NCBI RefSeq assembly: GCF_051020985.1
Contig: NC_135006.1
Location: 18,059,501 to 18,123,500 of the forward strand
Direction: 5' to 3'
Length of the DNA: 64,000 nt
Origin: Nomia melanderi
Taxonomy: Eukaryota > Arthropoda > Insecta > Hymenoptera > Halictidae
The position numbers and the translations under genes are program-made. Numbering within the stretch: position 1 is the first letter of the stretch; each line of letters begins with the position of its first letter. Positions 25,001 through 37,000 of this stretch are shown here, piece after piece. The notes under the pieces are model-generated. The model made no database searches and was not told the origin of the DNA. It saw nothing but the letters and a program-made list of their open reading frames with translations.

Positions 25001-28000
25001 CACATTACGCCTCTTATGCAAATCCACGTCCAATGACCTTTCTTGGCGCGCGCAATCTATCGGGCAGCCGGGCATTTTCTTACGCTCCGCGTCTTTATCG
25101 CGGAATCCGTAATTAATAACCGCCCCAAAACCGTGCACTGGTTTCTTAGGCTTATCTCTGGACGAACGCCGGCACTTCGGGGAGATGAGATGTTCGTGTT
25201 CGGGACACTGAGTCGCAAACGAATGATTTAACCCTTAGTCCTGTGTCCAGTCAGACTCGTCTGTGAAGGGGTTAATCCTTCGCGGACGAAGATTCTTTCG
25301 AATATACAGAATCTTCGGCAGATACAGCTAAATTACACACCAGTTGCTTAAATAATAGAAAAGAAGGAAAACTGCGTGCTGACCTGTTCGAGTTACTAAA
25401 ACATTTGCTTACATAGTTTTTGGAATATGAAAAGTTGTTGCACTGGGCACTGGTATGTTGAGAATATTTTTATTGAAAGAGCTCGATGAATCGATTGAAC
25501 TGCCAGGGCTGACAGCAAAGGGACTGTTCCACTGATCAATGGAAGAGGACAGTCTATTTCCTTAACCACTGTGGTTTATTTCACTGATTTGTCAACTGTG
25601 ATCGATGCAATTAGTTCGTCGTTAATGATTTATTGGAGAAAAGAGGAAACCGAGGAATATTTGTTTGCAATATTTACCAGCCATTTTAATCTTGTTATAA
25701 GGGGTTATTCGTTTGACAAAATGATTAAATCCGCGAACTGAAGAGTAACAAAATTTGATTAAATGTTTTAGTAGAACGGTACACCTTAGATCAGACTATT
25801 CTGAGAACGAGATCGTCTGGCCGAGATAAAGACGAATCTACTGTACAGTAGATTACGTCTCTGCGTCAGACACGGCGAGAAGTTGGCTCCGTCTGATCGC
25901 GATGTGGATCAATCTACTGTACAGTGAATTGTCGCGGAACTGACCTCTACTTTTATTGCCTTCACCATTTGATTCCAACACTACTACCGTGCCGATCGAA
26001 ATCACATTTTAGATTTCTCTTAGAATTTTCGAAAAGGTACGCTAGCCATTTTCCGCTGTACCTTCTCAAAAATTGATCCACCAATATGCATTCCAAAGCA
26101 TGTATCAATCGAGATTCGAACTGGTGAATTTTTATAATTCATGACGTCCATCGAAACTTCGCGTTTCAATCGATACTCACTTTTTACCAGCGCATAGTAT
26201 ACTTACCCAGAATATACAGCGACGATCGCCAGTTTGTCAGCTGCAATGGATGGATGATCGGTTGCAGATTGCACCGGAAGCTACAGTTTATGACGTTGCA
26301 TTAGCGCCGGCCCGTGAAATTGCGTTTCGCTGTGTCAAACTCGAAACGCGACCCAGCTCGGCCGATCGATCGATCAAAGATCCCCGATCGGTTGTCGCCT
26401 GAGCCATTAGCGCACGCGTCCGTTTCGAAGTAAAATTATCTCCAGTCGATACTGACTTCAGAGCGACTGCGACTCGGACAATGTTGAATTTTCAGGAACG
26501 CTGTCAAGATAATTTTGTTGTCGACTGGACACCTAGCTTAGCTCGGCGGCCGATTTGCATTTAGGGTTGACTGCGCCGTGAAAGTTCTCGGATCGGTTCG
26601 GTCGCTTAACCAGTTCACTGTTCGACGAGTTTCGAAACCCAAAATGATACTAACTTAATCAACGATCATTCGTTTCTTCCGGTAAACAGGAAACATAAGT
26701 ATCCAGGAACAAGTCACTGATATCTAGTGACTAGTCGCTCGAATTGTTTGGACCTAGAGAATGTTGCACTGAAAGACATCCAAACAATTCTTAATTTTCA
26801 CTCTCCTGAAATTCGCAGTGACTCGCTTCTCGCCACTTCACAGTTGCATATAAAAATTGACGAGTAATTTGAAAGTGAATAAGTCGATAGGTCGATAAGT
26901 AATTCACCCGAAAGTCACTAAGTAATAGACCTAATAGCGAAATTTTACCACTAGGTTTACGGAACGCGTCAATTCGACGCATATCAAATGTTGCAAATAT
27001 TAGTAAATGCTTATGTCGATTTTTATCGATGCGATAAGTCAAATGTGTATTTTAACTGTCTAATCTTCAAACCTTTCAGTTCGAAAATGGAAATTAATGA
27101 ATACGAAGTTCTAAGACCAATAAAATAAACTGTATAATAAATGTCCGTAATCCTAGCATTAATGAAACGAAGTCAGTAAGCGATCGTTGGTGGTATTATT
27201 ACGTTGGGTCTCGAGGCGACGCGTGCTCGTCGGACGCAGTTGATCGATTAATCTTCCCCCGGTGGTCCTAGCGAGGCAACGAAACGGAAAGCGCGTTCGA
27301 CGGAAGTCGATGCGGCTGATTCCTTTTGCCGGGAATTACGCGGACAGGTGATTTATTTCCGTTGCAAACACCTTTCTCCCCGGTGAATCGAGGGAGAAGA
27401 GAGAGAGGTCGCGCGGACGAATTACGCGTGTGCCTGTCGAGTAATCCGCGACTCGGTTTCGTCGGTTCGCAGGTGAGCGATAGGGACACGCTGACGTCGG
27501 TGGCCGCGAGGTTCGACACGACGCCGTCGGAGCTGAGCAAATTGAACAGGCTCGGAAGTACTTTCATTTATCCCGGTCAGCAGTTATGGGTACCGGCGAA
27601 AGGAGAAGGTCGACAAGGAGGCGGAACCACCGCGGACGCGCCCAGTCCGGATCCGTGCCACGACCACGAGTCCCAGGATGACCTACCTCCCGAGGAAAAA
27701 GGTGAGTTCTTTCCTTCGATCGTCTGATTCATTGTCGGGAATATTGTTATCATTGCTGTTTTAACCCTTTGCGCTCGGAAGCTTTTCAATGGAGATACTC
27801 AACATTTCCTGACGAGATATAGTTTGAAACTAATTTAACGATAATTCATAGGTAAATTAAGCGACGAAGGAGTTATGTCAATATTTCACGTAGCAGTGCA
27901 AAGTTCCATTTGAAATATTAAATATTCAACTTAGCTTTGTTGTGTCGAATCAAGTGGTGAGAGACCTCTCGAGTGCAAAGGGTTAACCCTTAACGAATCG

Positions 28001-31000
28001 GTGTTTCAAGTTTGTTTATCACGAAAATCACTGGAACATAGATAAGTGGAAACAAGTGATCTAGCACGACACTTAATGTATTCGTTGTAAATATTACAAT
28101 AACAGCGTTGAGGGTTAATATTACTGTGACAATATGAATACTAGTGTTAACATTACTCTGATAATAATATTGATACTAACATTAATTCTACTATTCAACA
28201 ATCAATGTTTCCTACATTCTCTACAGTACTCTTCTCGACACTAAGTTCATTTATTTCGCAGTTTATTCCATTATTCCCAGAAAATCGATGATCATTTAGA
28301 CCTTCGTAGCTATCAGTACTAGATACTTATGATTACTTGACCGAATACTTGGTTACTCACGATTACTCGATTACTTAACTAAAGTTAAGGCAGATACATC
28401 ATGGAACATTTTACGTTTCCATCGTAATTAGTTGGACATAACTGTCGCGTGAAGGATGTTTCACAATGCCCACTGTGCAAAATCTTCATTATCAACGTTG
28501 CACGGCATTCAACGTTGCCACGGCCGCTCCCTCGTGGTTTCCTGACGACAATCGTCGCAAACGTTGCGTGATATTCGACGGATTCGTGTCGGCGCCCAAC
28601 TAACGCAGCCCGCTCCGCTTCGATCTTTTTTCTTCTCGAAACGGCGACAATGAAGTCGACTGCGTTGCAACCGTGCCCCTGCCTGCGTGGACGGAGTCTG
28701 TAATCAGTCTTTTATCGGCGAACGTTGAGAGTACTCGAGTCGAGTACCGCAGGCCTTTGATTTATTCGAATGCTCCCCGTGATCCAGATACTTGAACGTC
28801 TCGAGCACTTCGATCCACTCTCCATAGGAGCTCAGATATTTTCGATATTAAATATGAATATTTCAAATGCTTCGGATACTCGAATACTTCCGATTAACCG
28901 AAATGCCGGCAGTTCCTACCGAGATATCGAGACGGGAATCGAACGGTACCAGCTCCGGCTACTGGGACACTTTAGATACTTCGTACTTCGAGTACTCGAG
29001 CACTTTAAATAATAGTGCACTCTGTGTACTTCAGTGTTTCTCAACTCTCTCAGCGAAGGCTCCCCTACTGAGAATACTCCATCGCAGAGTACAGAGTACT
29101 CTAACACTCAGCCCTGCGTTAGCGCGGTTCTCCTCTGCCAAGTCAAAGTGAAGTTTTCTGTTTTCTTAATTCGCCATCTGTAACGTGATAACGAATAACA
29201 ATGAAATTTTGATAAAATAAACTATTTTTCAAAATCAGAAGAAATTTTCACTAAATATTTAAATGAAACGTCCGTTAGTCAACGCTGCCGTTTACACGGT
29301 GTCTCCCATCACTCGGACGATTCGTTATTAGCCGTCGAGCCGTCTTGCTGCACGGCCGCCATAAACCGAAAGCAAAATTAACGTGTGGCCACGTATCCGC
29401 CTATGAATAATGGAACAGGTGGGCGGCGCGGCGCGTTCAGGTGAATCGGATTGACTCACCTGGCCAAATATCGAGATGAATCGGGTCTCGATTATATCTG
29501 GCCGAGTGTCGCGTCGAATATTAATCGCTCGGACGTCCATTACACGTACACGCGCCCGACGGATACAGGATGTTTCAAATGTACATCTCGCGACCGCTAC
29601 GTAAACCAATAACGAAAAAGCTGCAGCTGAACTTTCGTAAGCACTTTGACTGCTGCGTCACCCTAATTTGAGTAACGGCATTTCTACGCGAACTTTAACC
29701 CTTGGCACTCCAGGTTGTTTTGTAATCTATCAGCAACTGCAACTAAATTTCATAGTATTCCCAGTGAAAATGAGAAATAACATTTCGTCGATCTTTTATT
29801 TTCCTTAGTACAAAATTCGGATGTGCAGAAAATCGAATAATTTTAGGCTATTTTCTTTGAGACTCATTAAAATATTTAATATTATAACTGGTGCAGTATT
29901 GGAGCTCACAGAGTTTAAAGAGTTAACATTCACTTCCTCGGATGTAGATGTAAGACAGATAGAGTAATCGTTACGAGGAATCTCGACTTCCTAGTTCCTT
30001 TTATTAAGAAACCTGTTTCGAATAAGCGTTGAACACTCGGTTCTACCGAGTCGCGAAGAGAAAATCGCGTGTAGGCTGTTCCAAAGATATTCCACGTGAT
30101 TATATTGAGAAAGCGTAAGATCGCGAAATTCACCCTGACCTTGGAAACAGGGGTTAACATTTGTTCTAGCACCGTGTTCTATTCACTGCGCAGGTGAATG
30201 GTCCGAAAGGAACCGAGCGTCGGAAACGAGAAGTCTGCTTATGAATTGCCGTTGAAGTTCCCATGGGAGAATTTTTTGAAAGAGCGGTCGTGTACTTTTA
30301 AAACACCCTGTACCGTCCGGTCGCAAGCTGTTACGCTGAAGCCTTCGGAACACATTCCAACCGGCGCTAACGGCGATGCCATAATATTGTCCCGACCGCG
30401 AGATTTCCCGCAATAAAGCGTCAGCGAATTCCGTCGGTGGCGTAATGCGCTTTTACGTTCACATAAGAATTGTTTTTCTTTTTTCTCTCTCTCTCTCTCT
30501 ATTTTCGTTACCTTCACCCAGTTAGAGGCTATAGCTGCTCCGCGTGGCGTTGCGCATAGGGGAACTGAATGTTCAAAGTTTCGGTGGACTCGAACGGTAA
30601 TGATAGGGAATTATAATTATGGTGATAATGATGATTAAATTATTTATCGTTTGGAACGAACAAACTAGTGTCGTGAAGTGTCGCAAAGCTTTTGTTAGGT
30701 GCGCATGGAGAAACTGGGACGTTGAAAATTTCGGTGGATTCAAAGAATAATGATAAAGAATTATAATTATGGTGATAATGATGACTAAATTATTTACCGT
30801 TTGAAATCAACAAACTAGTGTCGTTAATGTCGCGAAGCTTTTGTTAGATGCGCATTGCATAGAGGAACTGGAACGTTAAAAATTTCGGCGAATTCAAAGA
30901 ATAATGACAGAATTATAATTACGGTGATAATGATGATTAAATTATTTACCATTTGGAACGAAGAAACGAGTATCCTGAAGTGTCGAAAAGTTTCAGCATC

Positions 31001-34000
31001 CTTCCGTTAGATGGCGCCACGTGGCAGGCGTGGATTAATTAATTCGCAGTGAATTAATTCTTTAGAAATTAATTCCTGAAAAACCACGGTCGGATATGGC
31101 TGTTAAACGAGCGAAGCGAGTATTCATGAAGAAAGAATGATCACGAGGGGTTTATGTAACGCTGTTCTAGCAACCGTACGCGATCGTGACACGTGCAGGA
31201 GAAGCTAGGATCGATTCCCCGGAAGGTCCATGTGTCTCCGTGTCTGTCCCCCTTCGACCCGTGTGCATCCATTTCTTCCTGTCTCGCTTCATGACCTATA
31301 CCCAGCGCAGTTTTGACAGGCGGTTTAATCGATAGGCACGATTTAACCCAGTTGGATTATCCCTTGCATCCCTCGGTTTCGGCGCCTATGCATAACCTAA
31401 ATGTTTCCCTCGTTTTTAATAAAAATATTTTATTTCATTCGATCGACATTCTGTATACCAAGACAGAAAATAATTTTATAGGTTGATTGATTCGATTACC
31501 AACATGATTATTAACACGTTTATTTTTTTATTCCACGAAAATGGATTTCGAGTATGGTCCTAGCAAAATGGTTATGGGGTCGCCATATTTTTCTTTATGG
31601 GAAGAACGTATAAGTGGTTCTAAACGAAACGTATGGCTGCGGTGTAATATAAAGTCATGAGTTGTAGAAAATTTGTTCGTTTTATGACTTGATACCGTAC
31701 TTTTTATGCACTGTTCTTTTGTGGCTTTTTGTATATATATGCATATATTATGATGCGTCAGCTGATCGGCACACGATGTAAACTTGCGGCGGTCAATATG
31801 GCGTCGGTCTGTATATAAAACATAACCAGTGTGCACGCGATGAAAGTTGGTTTAACGTCAGACGGGGCACGAATGTCGTCGTTATGCATTCATTCGGTAT
31901 TCCTGTCGAATTCGGTGCTGTTACCTAGGAATTCGATTACGTAACATAAGCTCGGTCAATTTGAATATAAAAAGCTCCAGCTGTATTAATAATTCATGAA
32001 AAAATATATTCCCAGTGGCTGTTGTTTTATTTAACATGGGTATGTTGTAGTTTGGATTTGTACGGATAATACAGAATGACACTGAATCGATCCAATATTA
32101 ATGTTCTGCGTTGTAATTTACAGAGCTCTTGGATAACTTGAGGCCTGTGTCACCTAAACCGGGCCATATGGAAAGAGTGAAAACACCTCTTAGTATTTCA
32201 ACTGCGGTTATAGAGGAAGAGGAGCAACCATTCAAGGAGAGATTTTTGAAAATTGATGTTCGCCATATCACGGATGGTCAGGTAAAGATAATGCATTATT
32301 TAATTTATGTACACCTTGCCCAGTAATCGTTGCTGTTAATATTTAAATCAGTTGTTGTGCATACGAATAAACAATTGGTTATTAATGATGCTTCAATTGA
32401 CTAATTCTATGATTCCATTATTTATGTGCAGGGTGTCGTTAGTGGAGTATTATTAGTTACACCAAATGCAGTGATGTTTGATCCTAATGTCTCGCATCGA
32501 CTTGTGATTGAGCATGGGGCTGAATCTTACGGTGTGATTGCACCAATGGAATTCATAGTGAATGCTGCAATTTACTATGACATTGCACACATGCGTGCTT
32601 CGCACAGGGAGCCTGGAGCCTTAGAGAAAAAACCAGAAATTTATTACATGAAGAAACCTACTCAAAATGAGAAATGTCAATCGCCGGAGAAAGACGAAAA
32701 TTTCCCGGAGTTAACTACCGATGACAATGAGAGTGTATGCAGCTGTGCAGAAAGAGATGGAGACGCTTTTCCAAAGGCCTTCGAGAGAGATCTCGTGACC
32801 CCTACTAATCTTCAAAGTGTATGTTGATCATAAGTACATTTTTACTTTACCGACAGTCAGTCCAATTGCGGCGGTTGTTGAATAAAGATGATCTGACTTA
32901 TTGTGTGCAGGAAGATAATACAACGACAACCAAAGAAAAAGAAGAGGAGAAAGAGACTAAAGAAGCCTGTGATGGTAGCCAAGTAATTAGGACATTAGAG
33001 GAACGCCGACGTTCTATGCTTGATCATCATTGGGCAGTTCCCAGTAAGGATCGATGTACGTTGTCAATTGAAGATGATCAACAGGATTCATTAAATTCTG
33101 ACAAGGTTGGTTTTCGTTGTGTTATAACGGAATTAAGTTCATTTTCATCGACATTGAAACGAATGTAATCATTTTCAGACGGACACCGCGAAAACGAAGC
33201 CGAATGCCGAAGATGAAGAAGGATCTCTAGTCAAATTGTCATGCCACGACTCTGGTATTGACATTCGTGACCCTAATCCCCCTTTCCCAGTAGTTCTGCC
33301 TATCCCCTCAAAGAAAGTATACTCAGACGCAGATATTGTCTTATCTTCAGATTGGGTACCTCCTATTACTATTGCCCCGACGAACGTTACAACTGATACT
33401 CTAGACAGTGGTTCTGCCATTAATGGTAGAAAAAAGGCGAGTTCGGTATCTTTTAGCTTAGACAGTAATGCGGAGGAACCCGAGAAAGATGATGAACACA
33501 AGGATGACGACAAACAGGAGACTCGTAGGAATAAGGTACCAACCGAATCGATACTTTCAATGGTTCTCCTGTTAATGGTTTCCAATCTTTATCGATACCG
33601 TGATTTCTGAAATTCTGTTCTGTTTCAGATGTTAAAGAGATTGTCATATCCATTATCGTGGATGGAAGGATTAACTGGTGAGAAAGAGGATGAAAATAAA
33701 TCTGGATCTGATAAAGTTGGAAGCTTACCTAACAGCGCGGATTCTCATCATTCTTCCGTCTTCAGTAAAGTCTTTTCAAGGTGATAATCTCAGCTAGTTT
33801 TACATCATAGAATAATCTTTACTAATACTTCTTTTGTTTTTTTTAAATAATCTACGTGGTACTAACATTTTTCTCAGATTGGTAATACGCTTCTGTGTTT
33901 CACTTTTTTTCTGTTCACCCGTGTCAAGAATGAGTAACGATTGTTCATAACCGAACATTAGCATTTCTCATGTACAGGAAAGATTAATACCGATGCTCGG

Positions 34001-37000
34001 CCCTTCTTTTACATGCCGTATACATTTTAATTTCTTTTTTTTATCACGTGCGTTACCGCTTTCTGCTGAACTTATCTAGAACATTTAACATAGTTACGGT
34101 GTCAGAGGCTGTTCATAATGAAACTGAATGTTCAACGCTACCCTTTCATGTTACTAACACTTCTATCAATTCGATATACATGTTTTACTATGAATGCCCT
34201 GATTGATTATAATATATATATATAGAATATTTATTAGTTACTTGCGCATAGAAACGAGCGGCTTATTGCATTTGCGATACGCGTTTGAAATACTGTTAGT
34301 TTTTTTTATCATTCACGGAAGGAGTAAACTAACCAAGGAAACGCGAGACTTCCAGTGAAGTCCAGTAATGAAATTATCCTCAATAACATTGTACCATCAT
34401 AATCTGTTCTCTCGTGGAATTGCTTGCAAAGAAAGTACTACTCTCTTGCACAGAGTGATTCATAAAATGTGATCATAGCCCTACGAAATTCATGAAAAAT
34501 ATTCCCGTTTTCTCCTGACTACAGAAATTACTTCATCCACGTTTTATGAATGCACCCACTGTGACACGATGAATCGAAGTAGTAAAGGGTATATTTTTAG
34601 TCGGACTGTGATGGTAAATCTGTGTGTTTAATTAAAAGCTTTACTGTCGTTTCTAATGTAACTAACAAAGAATATGTAATGGTGGTGGATATAAGCTCGC
34701 CGATCAACCTGGTGAGTGACTTTAGCTCGGGCCTGTTTGCTAAAACTCCCAGCGAAGAGAGTGGTGGGGGCGGTAGGACTGGAGGGACACCTCCTCTTAC
34801 CGCCTCCTCTCTCTCCCAGGACTCCGGCAATCCTCAGTTTTCACCTGGTCCAGGAGGGCTTATGGGGTGAGTTTGGGCCCGATTCCATCAACCAGCAAAT
34901 TGTTGTACTTACTATTCTCTCAGCCTCCTATTCTTCTGATCCCACCGTTCTTCCAATGTTTATCATTGATTGGATCCCCGTATCTACCATTTACAAATGT
35001 TCAGTTAGCTCTCTAGTTTCTCTGTGTTACACGTATTACTCCAACTCCCCCCCAGCCGTATTTTAAGTTCGCCCTCTCTTACAGCCTGACCTAACTTCCC
35101 ATAGACTATCCCCCGAGTTTCTACAACCGATCGTTCTACTTTCAAGCTTCACACTCACCCCTTATTTCGCTACTCGATCCTTATGTTTCTTTGAGCCTTT
35201 CACAGGCTTCAGGCCAGCTCTCTTTGCTCCTGCTTTCAGGTAAACGTTACTGACTTTTTCAGAAACTCTGCCCACCACGACCGATCTCCTCGTGACACTG
35301 TTGCCAACATATGTTTATACATTTATACAAATATATATATATTTATATATATATACATACATATAATATATATAAAGTATATTAAATACCGCTTACAAAC
35401 AACACATCACCACCAGATATATCGAACACAGCGTTGTTTTTAGTACAAATAAAACCCCGAGCAGCCACCCAAACTTTATTTCGCCGTACATGCGTTGGAC
35501 GATACGATGTTTATCTTTTTGAATGTGTCATCCCCACCCCCCACGAGTTCGATGTTCTTTACTATTTATGTGTTGCAACACGATCGCCGCTTCGAAATTA
35601 CGGGGATTTCCGGTGCTAGGTGTGCCCGTAGTTTCGAACGCGCCCAGTTACTCGTAACCCATGCCTATTAGTCATTTCGTTTACGATTTCCTTTCAGACG
35701 GTCTTCCGTTGGCACGTTCATCAGACAACAGCCGTTAACCTCCTCGGGCAGCAGCAGCGTGGACAGCAGTCGGGGTAGCAAAACTTCGACCGCCGCGCCG
35801 AGATTGGACTACCGTAGCATGGTCTCTGTCGAGGACATGCCCGAGTTGTTCGTCAGTTTCGACAGTAGGTGTCCGGGCCCGTCGGTCTCGCTTTGATTAC
35901 CACATATTTTACATACTCTGCGTTACGGAATGATTGATACAATGATCGTGGACACGTACAGGCTCCCTTTACTTCAAATACATTTTCTCTTGCACTGGGT
36001 GATCCACTAACCCTGGAAGAACGCTTCGAATCAGAATTGCTAACCTCGTCCGTAGCAATCATTTGGGTGCATTAATACGTAAACAGTTTTGGTAAGGGAT
36101 GCTTAATTCACTTGGTTGGATGCTTTCTGTTAGGGCTAGTTCTTTTGGAGTTGAGAGTCAATTATTGAATTGAATATAATGACCGATTGAAACAGGCGAT
36201 GGATTTAAAGGAGAACGAGCTACTCAGAGTTCCTCCAGTTCCAAAATTGGAACACCCAGTGCATCGAACATTTCTTAGATGGCGTATTTTCTGTGCATGG
36301 GACTGGTATCACACTTGATCAAAAGAAAACCGTACAATTACAAAGTAGACCGAGGGAAGGTCGGATCTACAGGGTAACGGAAAGTATTTCAAAATTGTAA
36401 CTGTGATTTTCAGTTAAAGTCGAGGCGTGAAATAATTTCTGGCGGTACGAAATTCTTCTTGGATTTCTCTGTCGAATCAAACGACTAAGCATTCGCTGTC
36501 CACTGACTAGTAACAGGGAAATATTCATTTCAAGCACTCACTGTTTCAATGATCGCCCAGTATACATGAAACACGCCACCGTGGTAACGAGTGTTCGCTC
36601 AGAAGGGATCGATACGATACTGTAATGAATTACACGTAGCCACGAGTACATAAAAGAGAAAGGAAAACGAAATGGCAATAAAGATGGCAAACGGGAATAT
36701 TACATATCACGCACTGCACTCGCTCGTATGTATAGACGGCTTCTTAAACAATTTGTTACTTTGCTAGTGCATTTATCTGTCCCTTTCTTCGAATATTTGA
36801 GCGCCTTTGGATTCGATCTCGCTGCTACAAGATATAACGAACATTCTCTGATGGAACAAAAAAGGGAAGGAAAAACTATATACACGAATACCAACGAATC
36901 CCTGACCAAATGCGCTTGGCGTTTTTTACTATATGTTAACGTAGTCTGAATATTTTCTATATTTTTAAATTTCGCTCGTTTGTCATTACTATACTGCGGA

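Larger units (their letters stand above)
16389..27472 (+). other. mtd intron 3 (11 kb)
   Basis: No exon supported. It contains TTAA-type miniature elements (17930-18146, 18956 to about 19150, 19669 to about 19850, 20841-21073, 21881-22101, a possible one at 23806-24016, one degenerate at 25229-25275, and 26945-27162) and two loop-less palindromes at 25815-25944. A frame at 22631-22849 was considered and rejected. GC-rich patches at 19380-19650 and 24020-24400 show no product. Confidence 0.7.
27702..32123 (+). other. mtd intron 4 (4.4 kb)
   Basis: No exon supported. It holds adjacent miniature elements 27761-27987 and 27984-28118, a family B element at 29695-29926, a (CT)n run near 30485-30500, and a three-copy 149-bp tandem repeat at about 30551-31010. 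A 72-codon frame at 30198-30416 has no splice or sequence support. A short AC/TC-rich tract at 28740-29120 resembles decayed simple sequence. Confidence 0.7.

Noticed and set aside
25815..25871. microRNA precursor
   Set aside because: The inverted repeat has no terminal loop and the arms are imperfect outside the central palindrome, so a Drosha/Dicer hairpin is unlikely.
33175..33585. 136-codon minus-strand frame
   Set aside because: Exact shadow of mtd exon 8.
34601..34695. Upstream extension of the cassette exon frame to an AG at 34600
   Set aside because: That acceptor gives the wrong phase with exon 9, whereas the AG at 34695 fits both neighbours.
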